The notes: generated from the letters alone by a model not told the origin. Positions 15,248 to 24,540 are shown, counted from the first letter of the stretch. The stretch: DNA of 64,000 nucleotides from Sphingomonas sp. PP-CE-1A-559 (GCF_004340965.1 NZ_SLYA01000001.1:992001-1056000), one strand, 5' to 3'. Translations and numbers: made by a program.

Positions 15248-15882
15248 CCACCAAGCCGCACCCCGCCGCGATCGACGTCGCCGGCAACCCGTACCTCCGG
15301 GACGCCAAAGGCAGCCTGGTCCCGCTCGCCGCAGTGAAGCCGGTCGACCTACTCATGGACGAGACGGTGCGGGAGATCCTTACCGATGCGCGCGAACTGT
15401 CCGCCCTCATTGCGGCGTTCAAGGTCCGGACGTTCGAGCGCGTCGGTGCCTTCCAGGCGCTGCTGGCGCAGGAGTACGGTACGACCGTCGGCGGGAAGAA
15501 GGGCAACATCACGTTGCTCACCTTCGACGGGCGCGAGCGGGCTCAGGTACAGGTCGCCGACCTTCTCGAGTTCGGGCCCGAGCTTCAGGCCGCCAAGGTC
15601 CTGATCGACGAGTGCCTCATGGGTTGGGCAGGCGGCTCGCCGGTCGAGCTGCAAGCGATCGTCAACGGCGTCTTCCAGGTCGATAAGGAAGGCCAGATCA
15701 ACCGGGCCGAACTGTTCCGCCTGCTCCGCCTCGACTTCGACGACGCGCGCTGGCTGCGAGCGATGGAGGCGATCAAGGACTCGATCCGGGTCATCGGCTC
15801 GCGCACGTATGTCCGCTTCTATGACCGGCCAGCGCACGACGCGCCCTGGCACCCGGTCACTATCGATCTGGCCTCCGCGTAA
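15244..15882 (+). CDS. DUF3164-family phage protein
   Basis: A 212-residue soluble protein resembling DUF3164 proteins common in Mu-like and other phages: an N-terminal PYLRDAKGSLVPLAAVKPVD, central KKGNITLLTFDGRERAQVQV, and the C-terminal INRAELFRLLRLDFDDARW and IKDSIRVIGSRTYVRFY. Function of the family is not firmly known. ATGA overlap with the upstream gene. Confidence 0.75.
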   Translation: MTTKPHPAAIDVAGNPYLRDAKGSLVPLAAVKPVDLLMDETVREILTDARELSALIAAFKVRTFERVGAFQALLAQEYGTTVGGKKGNITLLTFDGRERAQVQVADLLEFGPELQAAKVLIDECLMGWAGGSPVELQAIVNGVFQVDKEGQINRAELFRLLRLDFDDARWLRAMEAIKDSIRVIGSRTYVRFYDRPAHDAPWHPVTIDLASA

Positions 15883-15887
15883 GCATC

Positions 15888-16247
15888 GTGGGGAAGCTAA
15901 AGGCGATCGGTAGCACGCTGACCAGGCTCAAGCCGACTATGGGTTCCCTTGCGCCGGTAGAACGCAACGCCGACGCCGATCGCCGCTTCTTTAAGCCCTG
16001 GCGCAAGTGGTACAAGTCGGCTCGCTGGCAGGCCCTGCGGATCACCGTATTCATCCGTGATCTGTACACCTGCCAATGGCCTGGCTGCGGCTTCACGTCG
16101 GCCGACACGTCGCGCCTGGTCGCCGACCACTGCGAGCCCCATCGCGGCGACGAACGCCTCTTCTGGTTGCTCGCTAACCTGCAGACGCTTTGCAAGCCTT
16201 GCCACGATAGCCGCAAGCAGCGCGCCGAGCGTTCCGCTTTGCGCTAG
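15888..16247 (+). CDS. HNH endonuclease
   Basis: A 119-residue HNH nuclease with the metal-binding pattern CQWPGCGF, VADHCEPHRGD and CKPCHDSRKQ (C-x4-C, H-N/C-H core, C-x2-C). In HK97-like phages such nucleases sit next to the terminase and are needed for DNA packaging. GTG start at 15888. The stop is followed by convergent overlap with a small leftward gene. Confidence 0.85.
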   Translation: MGKLKAIGSTLTRLKPTMGSLAPVERNADADRRFFKPWRKWYKSARWQALRITVFIRDLYTCQWPGCGFTSADTSRLVADHCEPHRGDERLFWLLANLQTLCKPCHDSRKQRAERSALR

Positions 16248-16468
16248 ACGCCTACTAGTTCAACCCGGCCCCCCAGAGCTTTGTAGACCTTGATCAAGGC
16301 ATCGCTGGTAAGGCTCTGGCAGTTTACAAACCGTGGTGTTCCTCCGGTTGCTATGATCGCTCTACCGATCTTGATTACCCCGTCGCTTGTCTTGCCCGTT
16401 GCATCGACTGATTCGAACACGACGCCGGCGTGCAGGGCTTTGATCACCCCATCGCTTGTTGTGGGCAT
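16244..16468 (-). CDS. Small protein with three TSDxxIK repeats, opposite strand
   Basis: A 74-residue frame starting PTTSDGVIKALHAGVVF, with the heptad TSDGVIK twice and TSDALIK once, spaced about 22-30 residues. GGAG ribosome site. It is the only leftward gene between 13 kb and 40 kb and its stop overlaps the HNH gene's end. The repeats suggest a small repeated fold. Function unknown; an antisense or decoy role cannot be excluded. Confidence 0.55.
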   Translation of the reverse strand: MPTTSDGVIKALHAGVVFESVDATGKTSDGVIKIGRAIIATGGTPRFVNCQSLTSDALIKVYKALGGRVELVGV

Positions 16469-16541
16469 ATGTGGCTCCTGATCCTGCTCCTGATCGGCCA
16501 GGACGGACGATCTCCTCGATCTTTGCATGGGCAGGGGGGTG

Positions 16542-16568
16542 GGTCGATCCCTGACGGGATCCGACCCC
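16542..16568. other. Strong hairpin upstream of terminase, candidate cos/pac or terminator
   Basis: GGGTCGATCCC, loop TGAC, then GGGATC-CGACCC with one bulge, within a G-rich/C-rich setting. It lies 83 bases before the small terminase start, where HK97-type phages have packaging recognition sequences. Neither cos nor pac is proven, and a terminator for the upstream genes is the alternative. Confidence 0.35.
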
Positions 16569-16650
16569 CTGGACCCCTATGGCTCCCATGCGGAGATTAT
16601 TTCCTCCTGGACGTTTCCGGGTGCGTACTTTGGGTTGGGGGTGCTGTTCG

Positions 16651-17214
16651 ATGGCAACCCGGAAAACCCATGAAGAGTGGTCGCGTATTCAGAGCGAATA
16701 CTTGGAAGGCGAAGACTCGATCAGGGAAATAGCTGATCGGCATGAGATTTCCGAAGCGGCTATTCGTAAGCACGCGAAGGCAAAAGGCTGGGAACGGCCG
16801 GTGCGCATGCGCAAACCGGTGCGCACTTTGCTTCCGGCGCCGCGGCTGGCGATCGCCGAGCCGCTCGAGGTCCGCGAGCCGGTCGACGCCGGCACGATCG
16901 CCGAGAACGCCCGCCAGTTGGCTGCGCGAATGCTCGACGAGCTGGACGCGGTAACGAGCTTCCAGGGCGAACTCGAGGAGTCGATCGAGATTCTCACCGC
17001 CAACGACGAGAACGACCAACGGCGTGACGCGATGATGAAGGCGGTCTCGCTGCCGGCGCGGTCGCAGATCCTGAAGAACCTCGCCGCGTCGCTGAAGGTC
17101 ATAAACGAGACGGCTGCACCTACGAAGGGCAAGAAGGCTCAGGCGCAGGATCGCGCGACGGCCGTCGGTCGCAAATTCGGTGCGATCGGTGCGCCGACCA
17201 GGACGATCAATTGA
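16651..17214 (+). CDS. Terminase small subunit
   Basis: A 187-residue protein. The N-terminal HTH (HEEWSRIQSEYLEGEDSIRE, IADRHEISEAAIRKHAKAKG) is typical of small terminases that recognise the packaging site. The middle is helical for oligomerisation. ATG at 16651 removes a 24-residue upstream stretch of poor composition. Its TGA overlaps the large-subunit start. Confidence 0.85.
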   Translation: MATRKTHEEWSRIQSEYLEGEDSIREIADRHEISEAAIRKHAKAKGWERPVRMRKPVRTLLPAPRLAIAEPLEVREPVDAGTIAENARQLAARMLDELDAVTSFQGELEESIEILTANDENDQRRDAMMKAVSLPARSQILKNLAASLKVINETAAPTKGKKAQAQDRATAVGRKFGAIGAPTRTIN

Positions 17215-18917
17215 TTGATCCGACCTGGTCGACCGCGTGCCTCGACTGGAAGCGACGGATCCGCGATCGGCGTACGCTGATCCCGTTCACGCCCCTGTTT
17301 CCCGCCTCGGCCGAGGCGAAGATGGCGGTCTTTACGGCGCTCAAGATCGCCGACCTCGGTATCAATCCCGATACCGACGAGACGTGGACGATCGGCGAGA
17401 GCGCAGACGAATGGCTGCTCGATTTCGCAGCCGCGATCTTCGGGGCGTACAACGCCGAGACGGGCGAGCAGCTGATCCGCGAGGGCCTGCTGCTGGTGTC
17501 GAAGAAGAACACCAAGTCGACGATCGCGGCCGGCATCATGCTGACCGAATTGATTTGCGGCTGGCGCCCGTCGGACGAGAACCTGATCCTGGCGCCGACG
17601 ATCGAGGTGGCGGGCAACAGTTTCAAGCCGGCGTGCGACATGATCCGGGCGGACGAGGAGCTGGCGGATCTGCTCCACATCCAGGAGCATGTCCGGCTCA
17701 TCACCAACCGCGACACCAAGGCGACGCTCAAGGTCGTCGCGGCCGACGCAGCGACGGTGTCGGGCAAGAAGGCCAGCCGGGTGCTCGTCGACGAGCTCTG
17801 GCTCTTCGGCAAGAAGGCCAACGCGGACTCGATGCTGCGCGAGGCGGCCGGCGGTCAGGTGTCGCGTCCGGAGGGCTATACGCTCTACCTCACGACGCAA
17901 TCCGACGAGCCCCCCGCGGGCGTCTTCAAGGAAAAGCTGGCCTACGCTCGCGACGTCCGCGACGGGAAGGTCGTCGACAAAGAGTTTCTGCCGGTCCTGT
18001 ACGAATTTCCGGAAGAGATGCTTGCCAATGACGAGCATCTCAACCCGGCAAACTTCTACATCACCAACCCGAACCTCGGTCGATCGGTCAGCCAGTCGTG
18101 GCTCGAGGCGCAGTTCCGCAAGATCGAGAACGCCGAGGACGGCACGAAGCAGGTCTTCTACGCCAAGCACCTGAACGTCGAGATCGGCGTCGGGCTGCGG
18201 CACGATGCCTGGATTGGCGCGGTCTATTGGGCCCAGGCGAAAGCCGCGGTCGAATTGTGGGACGGTTCGCTCGAGCAGTTCCTCGCGCTGGTGGAGGTTG
18301 CCGTCGCCGGCATCGATGGCGGCGGTCTCGACGATCTGTTCGGCCTGGCGCTGCTCGGCCGGCTGAAGTCGGATCCGCGCACCTGGCTGATGTGGAACCG
18401 GGCTTGGGCACATCTCGACGTGTTCAATCGGCGCAAGGATATCGTCAGCAAGCTCACCGACTTCATGGCGGAGGGCACGCTGATCCGCTGCGAGAATCCG
18501 ACGCAGGACCTGGTCGAAGTCGCGGATCTCCTCGAGCTGGTGAAAGACGCCGGGCTGTTTCCTGACGAGGCGGCGATCGGGCTAGATCCGCAAGGTGTCG
18601 CCGCCCTGGTCGACGAGCTATCCGGCCGTGGTTTTACGGCGGACCAGCTGGTCGCGGTACCGCAGGGCTTTCGCCTTACCGGCGCGATTAAGGGCACCGA
18701 GCGCAAGCTCAAGGACGGCACGATGAAGCATGCCGGCCAGCTGCTCATGAACTGGTGCGTCGGTAACGCGAAGGTCGAACCGCGCGGCAGCGCGATCCTG
18801 ATCACGAAGCAGATGTCGGGCGTGGCGAAGATCGATCCGCTGCTGGCGGGCTTCAATGCCGTGCAGCTGATGACGCGGAACCCGCGCACCAACACCTTCG
18901 AATATACGGGGATCTGA
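17211..18917 (+). CDS. Terminase large subunit (HK97-like)
   Basis: A 568-residue packaging motor. The deviant Walker A is SKKNTKS at 97-103. The Walker B is VLVDEL at 191-196. The nuclease domain begins near VAGIDGGGLDDLFGLALLGR (about 365-384, with D369 and D374 as likely metal ligands). TTG start overlapping the upstream TGA; no better start lies before the conserved N-terminus. Length fits the family. Confidence 0.95.
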   Translation: MIDPTWSTACLDWKRRIRDRRTLIPFTPLFPASAEAKMAVFTALKIADLGINPDTDETWTIGESADEWLLDFAAAIFGAYNAETGEQLIREGLLLVSKKNTKSTIAAGIMLTELICGWRPSDENLILAPTIEVAGNSFKPACDMIRADEELADLLHIQEHVRLITNRDTKATLKVVAADAATVSGKKASRVLVDELWLFGKKANADSMLREAAGGQVSRPEGYTLYLTTQSDEPPAGVFKEKLAYARDVRDGKVVDKEFLPVLYEFPEEMLANDEHLNPANFYITNPNLGRSVSQSWLEAQFRKIENAEDGTKQVFYAKHLNVEIGVGLRHDAWIGAVYWAQAKAAVELWDGSLEQFLALVEVAVAGIDGGGLDDLFGLALLGRLKSDPRTWLMWNRAWAHLDVFNRRKDIVSKLTDFMAEGTLIRCENPTQDLVEVADLLELVKDAGLFPDEAAIGLDPQGVAALVDELSGRGFTADQLVAVPQGFRLTGAIKGTERKLKDGTMKHAGQLLMNWCVGNAKVEPRGSAILITKQMSGVAKIDPLLAGFNAVQLMTRNPRTNTFEYTGI

Positions 18918-18919
18918 GC

Positions 18920-20233
18920 ATGTCGATCAGCGGATATCAGCTGTCGCCACGTGCGGCAGAAGCCGAGGCTCGTCGCCGCGGTACCACGTCAGACGATTCA
19001 GCCGCGGTAACCGTACAGGCCAGCGCTGACGGCCTGAACGATACGAGCGGCTTTACGTTCTTCAATCTGCTCGGCGGGTCGCGTGGCGGCTCAATCGGCG
19101 AGCAGGCGGCGTTGTCGTCGCCGGCGGTATTGCGCGCGCTCGAGGTCCTCACCGGGCTCTTCGCCATGGCGCCGCTAATTTATTACCGCGAAGAGGACGG
19201 CGGCAAGGTTCGGGTCGAAGACGCCCCGCCGGCGATGATGCTCCGGACGCGCACGAACGACGTTCAGAACGCCTTCCTGTTCAAGGAGCTGATGCTCGGC
19301 GACCTGATCATGACCGGTAAGTTTGCCGGCTATATCCACCGTGACGGTCTCTATCGCGCCAGCAAGTTGACACGCGTTAATCCGCACGGCGTCTCGCCGG
19401 TATCTAGCTGGGACAAGGCCGATGGGCTCGAGGTGTTCTACGATACGCACTTGCCCGACGGCACGTTCGAGCGGCTGACTCGAAACGACCTTTGGTTTAT
19501 CCCCGGGTTCTCGCGCGACGGCCTGGTCGGCATCGATCGGCTGAAGCTGCTGCAGGACACCCTACAGGCAGCCGCGGCGACGTCAGCGTTTGCCGCGCGC
19601 TTCTGGGAGAACAACGCCCAGCCGTCGACGATCCTGACCTCCAAGGCGAAGATGGAGCCGGGTGACAAGACCAAGCTGAAAACGGACTGGCAGAGCCGCT
19701 TCTCTGGACCGAAGAACGCCGGCGCGGTCGCGGTGCTCGATCAGGAGATGGACGCCAAGTTCCTCGCGCATGACAACGCGAAGAGCCAGTATGTCGAGGT
19801 CCGCGGCTTTTACGTCGTCGAGATCGCGCGCGCCTTCGGTGTGCCCCCGCATATCGTCTTCGAGCTGAGCCGTGCGACCTTCTCCAACATCGAACAGCAA
19901 AGCCTTGAGCTGATCCTGTATTCGATGATGGGTCACTTTGAGCGCGTTGCAGCTGCAGCGACGCACCAGTTCGCCGAGCCCGGGCACTTCTTCGAATTCC
20001 TGCCTGACGCTCTCCTGAAGGGCGACATCAAGAGCCGGTACGAGGCCTATTCGATCGCGATCGACAAGGGCGTGCTCAATCCGGACGAGGTTCGCAGCCT
20101 CGAGAACCGCAACAAGCGACCAGGCGGCGAGAAATACCGCGTCGGGTCGGGCTCGCAGATCGAAGGCGAGCAGCAGCTGGCGCCGGCGCCGGCGCCGTCG
20201 CCCGCACCCGAAAAAGACGAGGATCCAGCATGA
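18920..20233 (+). CDS. Portal protein (HK97 family)
   Basis: A 437-residue portal forming the dodecameric ring at the capsid vertex. Family features include ALEVLTGLFAMAPLIYYREE, DVQNAFLFKELMLGDLIMTG, and FYVVEIARAFGVPPHIVFEL followed by TFSNIEQQSLELILYSMMGH. The C-terminus is Pro/Ala-rich (APAPSPAPEKDED). Follows the large terminase after two bases. Confidence 0.95.
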   Translation: MSISGYQLSPRAAEAEARRRGTTSDDSAAVTVQASADGLNDTSGFTFFNLLGGSRGGSIGEQAALSSPAVLRALEVLTGLFAMAPLIYYREEDGGKVRVEDAPPAMMLRTRTNDVQNAFLFKELMLGDLIMTGKFAGYIHRDGLYRASKLTRVNPHGVSPVSSWDKADGLEVFYDTHLPDGTFERLTRNDLWFIPGFSRDGLVGIDRLKLLQDTLQAAAATSAFAARFWENNAQPSTILTSKAKMEPGDKTKLKTDWQSRFSGPKNAGAVAVLDQEMDAKFLAHDNAKSQYVEVRGFYVVEIARAFGVPPHIVFELSRATFSNIEQQSLELILYSMMGHFERVAAAATHQFAEPGHFFEFLPDALLKGDIKSRYEAYSIAIDKGVLNPDEVRSLENRNKRPGGEKYRVGSGSQIEGEQQLAPAPAPSPAPEKDEDPA

Positions 20234-21156
20234 GCGATCGTATTCTGGCGGCCATCCGGTCCGTGCCCTGGGCGATCATGCCTGGCTATCTCGAGGCGAT
20301 CGAAGCGATGGCGATGCGCGCCCTCGATCATCCGGCCGTCGCGGCGGTGAAGGACGATGGCCATATCGAGCGCCACCTCGAGGCGGTCGCTCAGATGGGC
20401 GAGCGCGTTGCCGGCACACGCTCGGCCGCGATTCGCGACGGCGTCGGTGCACTGCCGATCTTCGGTCCGATCCTGCCGCGCGCCGCGATGATCAGCCCCT
20501 CGGGCGGCGGTGCCGTCGCGCTCGATCTGCTCGCGGCTGACTTCCGGGTGCTGCAGGCCGACCCCGCGGTGCGCAAGATCCTGCTCGCCGTCGACAGCCC
20601 GGGCGGCGTGACGACCGATATCTCGCAATTCGCGCGCCTGGTCGCGCAGTCGACGAAGCCTGTCGTCGCGCACGTCAGCGGCATGGGCTGCTCTGCTGCC
20701 TACTGGATCATTAGCCAGGTGAGCGAGATCTCGATCGACGCGACCGCGATGGTCGGCTCGATCGGCGTGATGATGGGCGGCAGCGTCCAGGAGAACCCTG
20801 ACCAGGCCGGACGTCGCGACGTCGCGATCGTCAGCAAAAGCGCGCCGAACAAGCGTCCGGATCTGACGACCGAGGACGGCCGCGCGGTCATCCAGGCCAT
20901 GATCGATTCGATCGAGGACGTGTTCATCGGCGCAGTTGCGCGCGGCCGCGGTGTCACCGAGGCGGTCGTGCGCAGCGATTTCGGTCAGGGCGGCACGCTC
21001 GCCGGTGCCTCGGCCGTCAAAGCCCGCATGGCCGACCGCGTCGAAGCGGACGGCCTGGACGGCGCGATCCGACGCCTTGCGACCCGCAACCCCTCCACCC
21101 GGCGCACGTCCGCGGAGAACACCCTGAAGCTCGCGCACGCCCGCGCCGGCCTCTAA
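20230..21156 (+). CDS. Prohead protease, S49/SppA-type serine peptidase
   Basis: A 308-residue capsid-maturation protease of the S49 family rather than HK97 U35. VDSPGGVTTDIS, SGMGCSAAYWI (nucleophile Ser within GCSAAY) and MVGSIGVMMGG match the family. A Lys in VSKSAPNKRP is a candidate general base. Cleaves scaffold/delta regions of the capsid protein. Overlaps the portal stop by ATGA. Confidence 0.9.
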   Translation: MSDRILAAIRSVPWAIMPGYLEAIEAMAMRALDHPAVAAVKDDGHIERHLEAVAQMGERVAGTRSAAIRDGVGALPIFGPILPRAAMISPSGGGAVALDLLAADFRVLQADPAVRKILLAVDSPGGVTTDISQFARLVAQSTKPVVAHVSGMGCSAAYWIISQVSEISIDATAMVGSIGVMMGGSVQENPDQAGRRDVAIVSKSAPNKRPDLTTEDGRAVIQAMIDSIEDVFIGAVARGRGVTEAVVRSDFGQGGTLAGASAVKARMADRVEADGLDGAIRRLATRNPSTRRTSAENTLKLAHARAGL

Positions 21157-21175
21157 AACCCTAGGAGACCTACCT

Positions 21176-22489
21176 ATGCGCATCACCGCGCTCAAGACGA
21201 GCCTTGCCGGCGTCCTCGCGGCAGCCGAGCTGATCATGACCACCGCGGCCACCGATGGCGATCGCGACCTTTCGGCTGAGGAACAGCTGGAATTCGACGC
21301 CAAGATGACCGAGGCGACCGGCCTGCAGACGAAGATCGGCCGTGAAGAGCAGGTCCTGAAGCTGAAGGCATCGACGGCAGCTCCGATCGTCGTCGGCGCA
21401 CCCGGTGGCACGCCTGCTGGTACCGTGCCGGCAACGCCTGCAGCGCAGCTTCCGGCCGGCACGATGTTCACCCGCATCACCATGTCGCTGGCGGCCTGCA
21501 ACATGGACCAGCGCGCAGCGGCCGACCACGCCGAGCAGCTTTGGGGGACCGAGACCGGCCAGATCGTCGCCAACCAGGAGCAGTCGACCAACGTCAAGGG
21601 CGGCTTCCTGGTCAACCCGGTCTACAGCGCCGACTTCATCGACCTGCTGCGGCCCCGCGTCGTCGTGCGCGCACTCGGCGCGCGCTCGATCCCGATGCCG
21701 GACGGCAACCTGACCATGCGCAACAAAACGCAGGGCACGACCGCCGGCTATGTCGGCGAACGCACGCCGGCGCCTGTGACCGACGTGAAGGTCGGCCAGA
21801 TGTCGATGTCCGCCAAAACGCTGCGCGCTTTGGTACCGATCACGAACCAGCTGATCCGCCGCGCCTCGATCGGTGTGGTCCAGATGGTGCGCGACGATCT
21901 CCTCGAGGGCGTTGCTGTCAAGGAAGACGCCGTGTTCATCCGCAGCGCCGGCGACGACGTCACGCCGAAGGGCCTTGCGGCTCTGATGCCTGTCGGCAAC
22001 AAGATCGCGGTCAGCGCCGAGACCACGCTGAAGACGGTCACGGCGGATCTCGCGAAGCTTCGCCTGAAGGTCATCAATTCGAACGTGCCGATGATCAGCT
22101 GTGGCTGGATCATGACGCCGCGCTCGAAGATGTTCCTCGAGACGCTGCGCGACGGCAACGGCAACATCGCCTTCCCGGAAGTGGCATCGGGCAAGCTCTA
22201 TGGCTACCCGATCGGCATGACGACGTCGGTGCCGGACAACCTCGGCGTAGGCGGCGACGAGTCGGAGATCTACTTCGGCGACTTCTCGCAGCTGCTGATC
22301 GGCGACACCGAGGCGGTGACGATCGCCAGCTCGGACACCGCGGCATACGACGACAACGGCGTGATCCGCTCGGCGTTCTCGAACGATGAGACGGTGGTCC
22401 GCCTCATCGCCGAGCACGACACCGGTACGCGCTACGCCGTTGCGTTCGCCATGCTCACCGGCGTCACCTGGGCACCCGGCGACGACTGA
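21176..22489 (+). CDS. Major capsid protein (HK97 fold)
   Basis: A 437-residue capsid protein with GGAGACC before the ATG. The N-terminal 100 residues form a charged delta/scaffold region, followed by an Ala/Pro-rich hinge (APGGTPAGTVPATPAAQLPA). The shell domain contains VKGGFLVNPVYSADFIDLLR and the closing VVRLIAEHDTGTRYAVAFAM. The protease just upstream should remove the scaffold part. Confidence 0.95.
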   Translation: MRITALKTSLAGVLAAAELIMTTAATDGDRDLSAEEQLEFDAKMTEATGLQTKIGREEQVLKLKASTAAPIVVGAPGGTPAGTVPATPAAQLPAGTMFTRITMSLAACNMDQRAAADHAEQLWGTETGQIVANQEQSTNVKGGFLVNPVYSADFIDLLRPRVVVRALGARSIPMPDGNLTMRNKTQGTTAGYVGERTPAPVTDVKVGQMSMSAKTLRALVPITNQLIRRASIGVVQMVRDDLLEGVAVKEDAVFIRSAGDDVTPKGLAALMPVGNKIAVSAETTLKTVTADLAKLRLKVINSNVPMISCGWIMTPRSKMFLETLRDGNGNIAFPEVASGKLYGYPIGMTTSVPDNLGVGGDESEIYFGDFSQLLIGDTEAVTIASSDTAAYDDNGVIRSAFSNDETVVRLIAEHDTGTRYAVAFAMLTGVTWAPGDD

Positions 22490-22575
22490 GCCGGTCCGCG
22501 GCCAGCCGGCCGCTGATCAATCGACACCTGCAAACGGGCGGCTTCGGTCGCCCGTTTGCGCATCCGGAGACTATC

Positions 22576-22728
22576 ATGGCCGTTAAGTTGCTCATGACCC
22601 ACACGCACGGGTCGCTGTTCGTGAAGGGCGATATCGCCAAGTTCGACGCCGAGACCGAAAAGGACCTGGTCGAGCGCAAGATCGCCGAGACCTACAAGGC
22701 GCCCGCCAAGTCGGCACCGGCCGCCTGA
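22576..22728 (+). CDS. 50-residue head-region protein
   Basis: MAVKLLMTHTHGSLFVKGDI to SAPAA. Similar short Lys/Ala-ending proteins often follow the capsid gene. Followed after one base by the connector gene. Function unknown. Confidence 0.6.
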   Translation: MAVKLLMTHTHGSLFVKGDIAKFDAETEKDLVERKIAETYKAPAKSAPAA

Positions 22729-22729
22729 T

Positions 22730-23044
22730 ATGGTCGACGTGGCGGCGATCGATGGCGGCGTGCTGACGATCGCCGCTGCGCGCGATTTCCTGAAGGTCGG
22801 CGCCAGCGCTGACGCTCAGGTGTCGCCCCTCATTCCCGCGGCGATCGGCCGCATCGAGAGCTACCTCGGCCGCGATCTGGTCGGCGACACTGGCTGGCCA
22901 TCGGCCGACAAGGTGCCGGCGATCGTCGTGCACGCCGTCAAGCTCGCGCTGTCCGACTTCTACATCAACCGCGAAGCGCCGGAGTTGACCGACGCGCAGC
23001 TGATGCCAATGATCGGCCGGTACATGGCGACCTCGATCGCATGA
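22730..23044 (+). CDS. Head-tail connector (gp6-like)
   Basis: A 104-residue helical protein: LTIAAARDFLKVGASADAQV, then SPLIPAAIGRIESYLGRDLV and VPAIVVHAVKLALSDFYINR match the gp6-like adaptor family that sits under the portal. Confidence 0.85.
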   Translation: MVDVAAIDGGVLTIAAARDFLKVGASADAQVSPLIPAAIGRIESYLGRDLVGDTGWPSADKVPAIVVHAVKLALSDFYINREAPELTDAQLMPMIGRYMATSIA

Positions 23045-23388
23045 TCGTCGTACGCCCTGGCGAACTCGAGCACCTGGTGCGGCTCGAGCGCAAAGTGGAG
23101 AGCACCGAGTTCGCCAGCGCCGGCGAAGACGAGTGGGCGCTGGTCGACGAAATATGGGTTGGGATCCAGGACAAGCTCCCGAGCCGCGGCGAGCGCGACC
23201 AGGGCGGCTTCACGACGACCACCAGGCCGGCGCGGATCCGCATGTATCACCGTGAGGACGTCGACGCCGGCATGCGCCTGGTGCTCGGCGACCGGGTTAT
23301 GCAGATCGTCTCCGCACCTGCCGAACTCGGCCGGAAGGGCGGGCTCGAGCTGATGGTCGAAGACTACGACCCGCGGGCCGCTACCTGA
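23041..23388 (+). CDS. Head-tail adaptor / head closure protein
   Basis: A 115-residue beta-rich protein: RPGELEHLVRLERKVESTEF, WALVDEIWVGIQDKLPSRGE and RIRMYHREDVDAGMRLVLGD are typical of the phage head-tail joining family. ATGA overlap upstream and a one-base TGATG overlap with the next gene. Confidence 0.85.
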   Translation: MIVVRPGELEHLVRLERKVESTEFASAGEDEWALVDEIWVGIQDKLPSRGERDQGGFTTTTRPARIRMYHREDVDAGMRLVLGDRVMQIVSAPAELGRKGGLELMVEDYDPRAAT

Positions 23389-23918
23389 TGCCAACGAGCC
23401 GGGGCGGTTCGGAGGTGCGCCGCTTCATTTCGCAATTGCCCTCGAAGCTGGAAAAGCAGGTCCTTCGCGGCGCCGCGCGCGCCGGCGGCAAGATCATCGA
23501 GGCGGAAGCGAAGGAGCGCTCGATCTCGAGCGACGTCGACGAGGCGATCGTCATGCGGACGAAGCTCGAAGCCGGTCGCATCACGGTCAAGATCACGGTG
23601 CGTAAGGGCTGGGGCCGCGCGATCGCCAACTGGCTCGAGTACGGCACCGACGCCCATTTCATCACGATTGCGAAGGACGAGAGCGGCGGAAAGAGCGTCG
23701 CCCGATTCAACGCAACCACCAAGCGCTCGATGGTCATCGGCGGCAAGTTCGTCGGCGAGACGATCTTTCACCCGGGCGCGAAGCCGCATCCGTTCCTCCG
23801 GCCATCGCTGGACATCAAGGGCGCCGAAGCGATCGCGGCCGCGCAGAGCTACATCAACGCGCACGTCACCCGGTCAGGGATCGTCGCCAGCGCCGAACCG
23901 GAAGGCGATGACGAATGA
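23388..23918 (+). CDS. HK97 gp10-family neck/tail completion protein
   Basis: A 176-residue protein with the family pattern AARAGGKIIEAEAKERSISS, WLEYGTDAHFI and GETIFHPGAKPHPFLRPSLD. Acts at the head-tail interface. ATGA overlap with the next gene. Confidence 0.85.
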   Translation: MPTSRGGSEVRRFISQLPSKLEKQVLRGAARAGGKIIEAEAKERSISSDVDEAIVMRTKLEAGRITVKITVRKGWGRAIANWLEYGTDAHFITIAKDESGGKSVARFNATTKRSMVIGGKFVGETIFHPGAKPHPFLRPSLDIKGAEAIAAAQSYINAHVTRSGIVASAEPEGDDE

Positions 23919-24316
23919 CCGGTGTCGATATCATTGGCGCGCTGCTCGTCGACGACGAGGCTGTCCTCGAGATGCACACGGCCGAACGGATCAAGGCGGG
24001 TGCATTGGCAGACGGTGTCGTGTTGCCGGCGTTGTTGGTCCGCCTGGTCAGCAGCGTCGAGCGCCAGCCGCTGAAACGTGGCGGATCCGTCCGGACCGTC
24101 GACCGGATCGCCGTCACCGTTCGTAGCAAAACCTATGCCGAGCAGACCAAGGCCATCGGCCTCGTGCGCAAAGCATGCGCCGGCCGAACTGGCGACGTCG
24201 GCGAAGCGAAGAGTGTGTCCGTCCTGACCGCCGGCGCCGGCCCCGATGCGCGCGGCCCCGGCAACAGCTTCGAACAGACCCAAGACTTCCGCGTCAGTTT
24301 CGACGCTCCCGCCTGA
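23915..24316 (+). CDS. Tail completion protein, DUF3168-like
   Basis: A 133-residue alpha/beta protein in the position of the tail terminator, with VLPALLVRLVSSVERQPLKR and RIAVTVRSKTYAEQTKAIGL fitting the DUF3168/tail-terminator fold. The C-terminus SFEQTQDFRVSFDAPA is a typical closing strand. Confidence 0.75.
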   Translation: MTGVDIIGALLVDDEAVLEMHTAERIKAGALADGVVLPALLVRLVSSVERQPLKRGGSVRTVDRIAVTVRSKTYAEQTKAIGLVRKACAGRTGDVGEAKSVSVLTAGAGPDARGPGNSFEQTQDFRVSFDAPA

Positions 24317-24327
24317 AGGAGACCACC

Positions 24328-24540
24328 ATGTCCGACACCAAGACCAAGCGCGCCAAGATCGTCCGCAACTTCAAGGACGCCGGCACCGAGACCCAGTTCA
24401 ACGCCGGCGAAACCGTCGACGTGAGCGAGGGCGCGTTCGCGAATTATCACGCGGCCGGCCTGGTCGAAGAGGCTGACGCCGAGGCCGCGCCAGCACCGAC
24501 CGAGGGCGACCCCGCCAAGGTCGGCCGCACCCGCAGCTGA
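24328..24540 (+). CDS. Small tail-region protein
   Basis: A 70-residue protein starting after GGAGACCACC. TKTKRAKIVRNFKDAGTETQ and the acidic, Ala-rich tail resemble small proteins found between tail terminator and tail tube genes. Function unknown. Confidence 0.6.
   Translation: MSDTKTKRAKIVRNFKDAGTETQFNAGETVDVSEGAFANYHAAGLVEEADAEAAPAPTEGDPAKVGRTRS

Noticed and set aside
17139..18413. 424-codon leftward frame in the terminase region
   Set aside because: Antisense to the terminase large subunit, whose motifs are unmistakable; high GC opens such frames.
20047..22417. Leftward frames of 522 and 415 codons
   Set aside because: Antisense to protease and capsid genes; composition is Arg/His/Asp-rich without domain signs.
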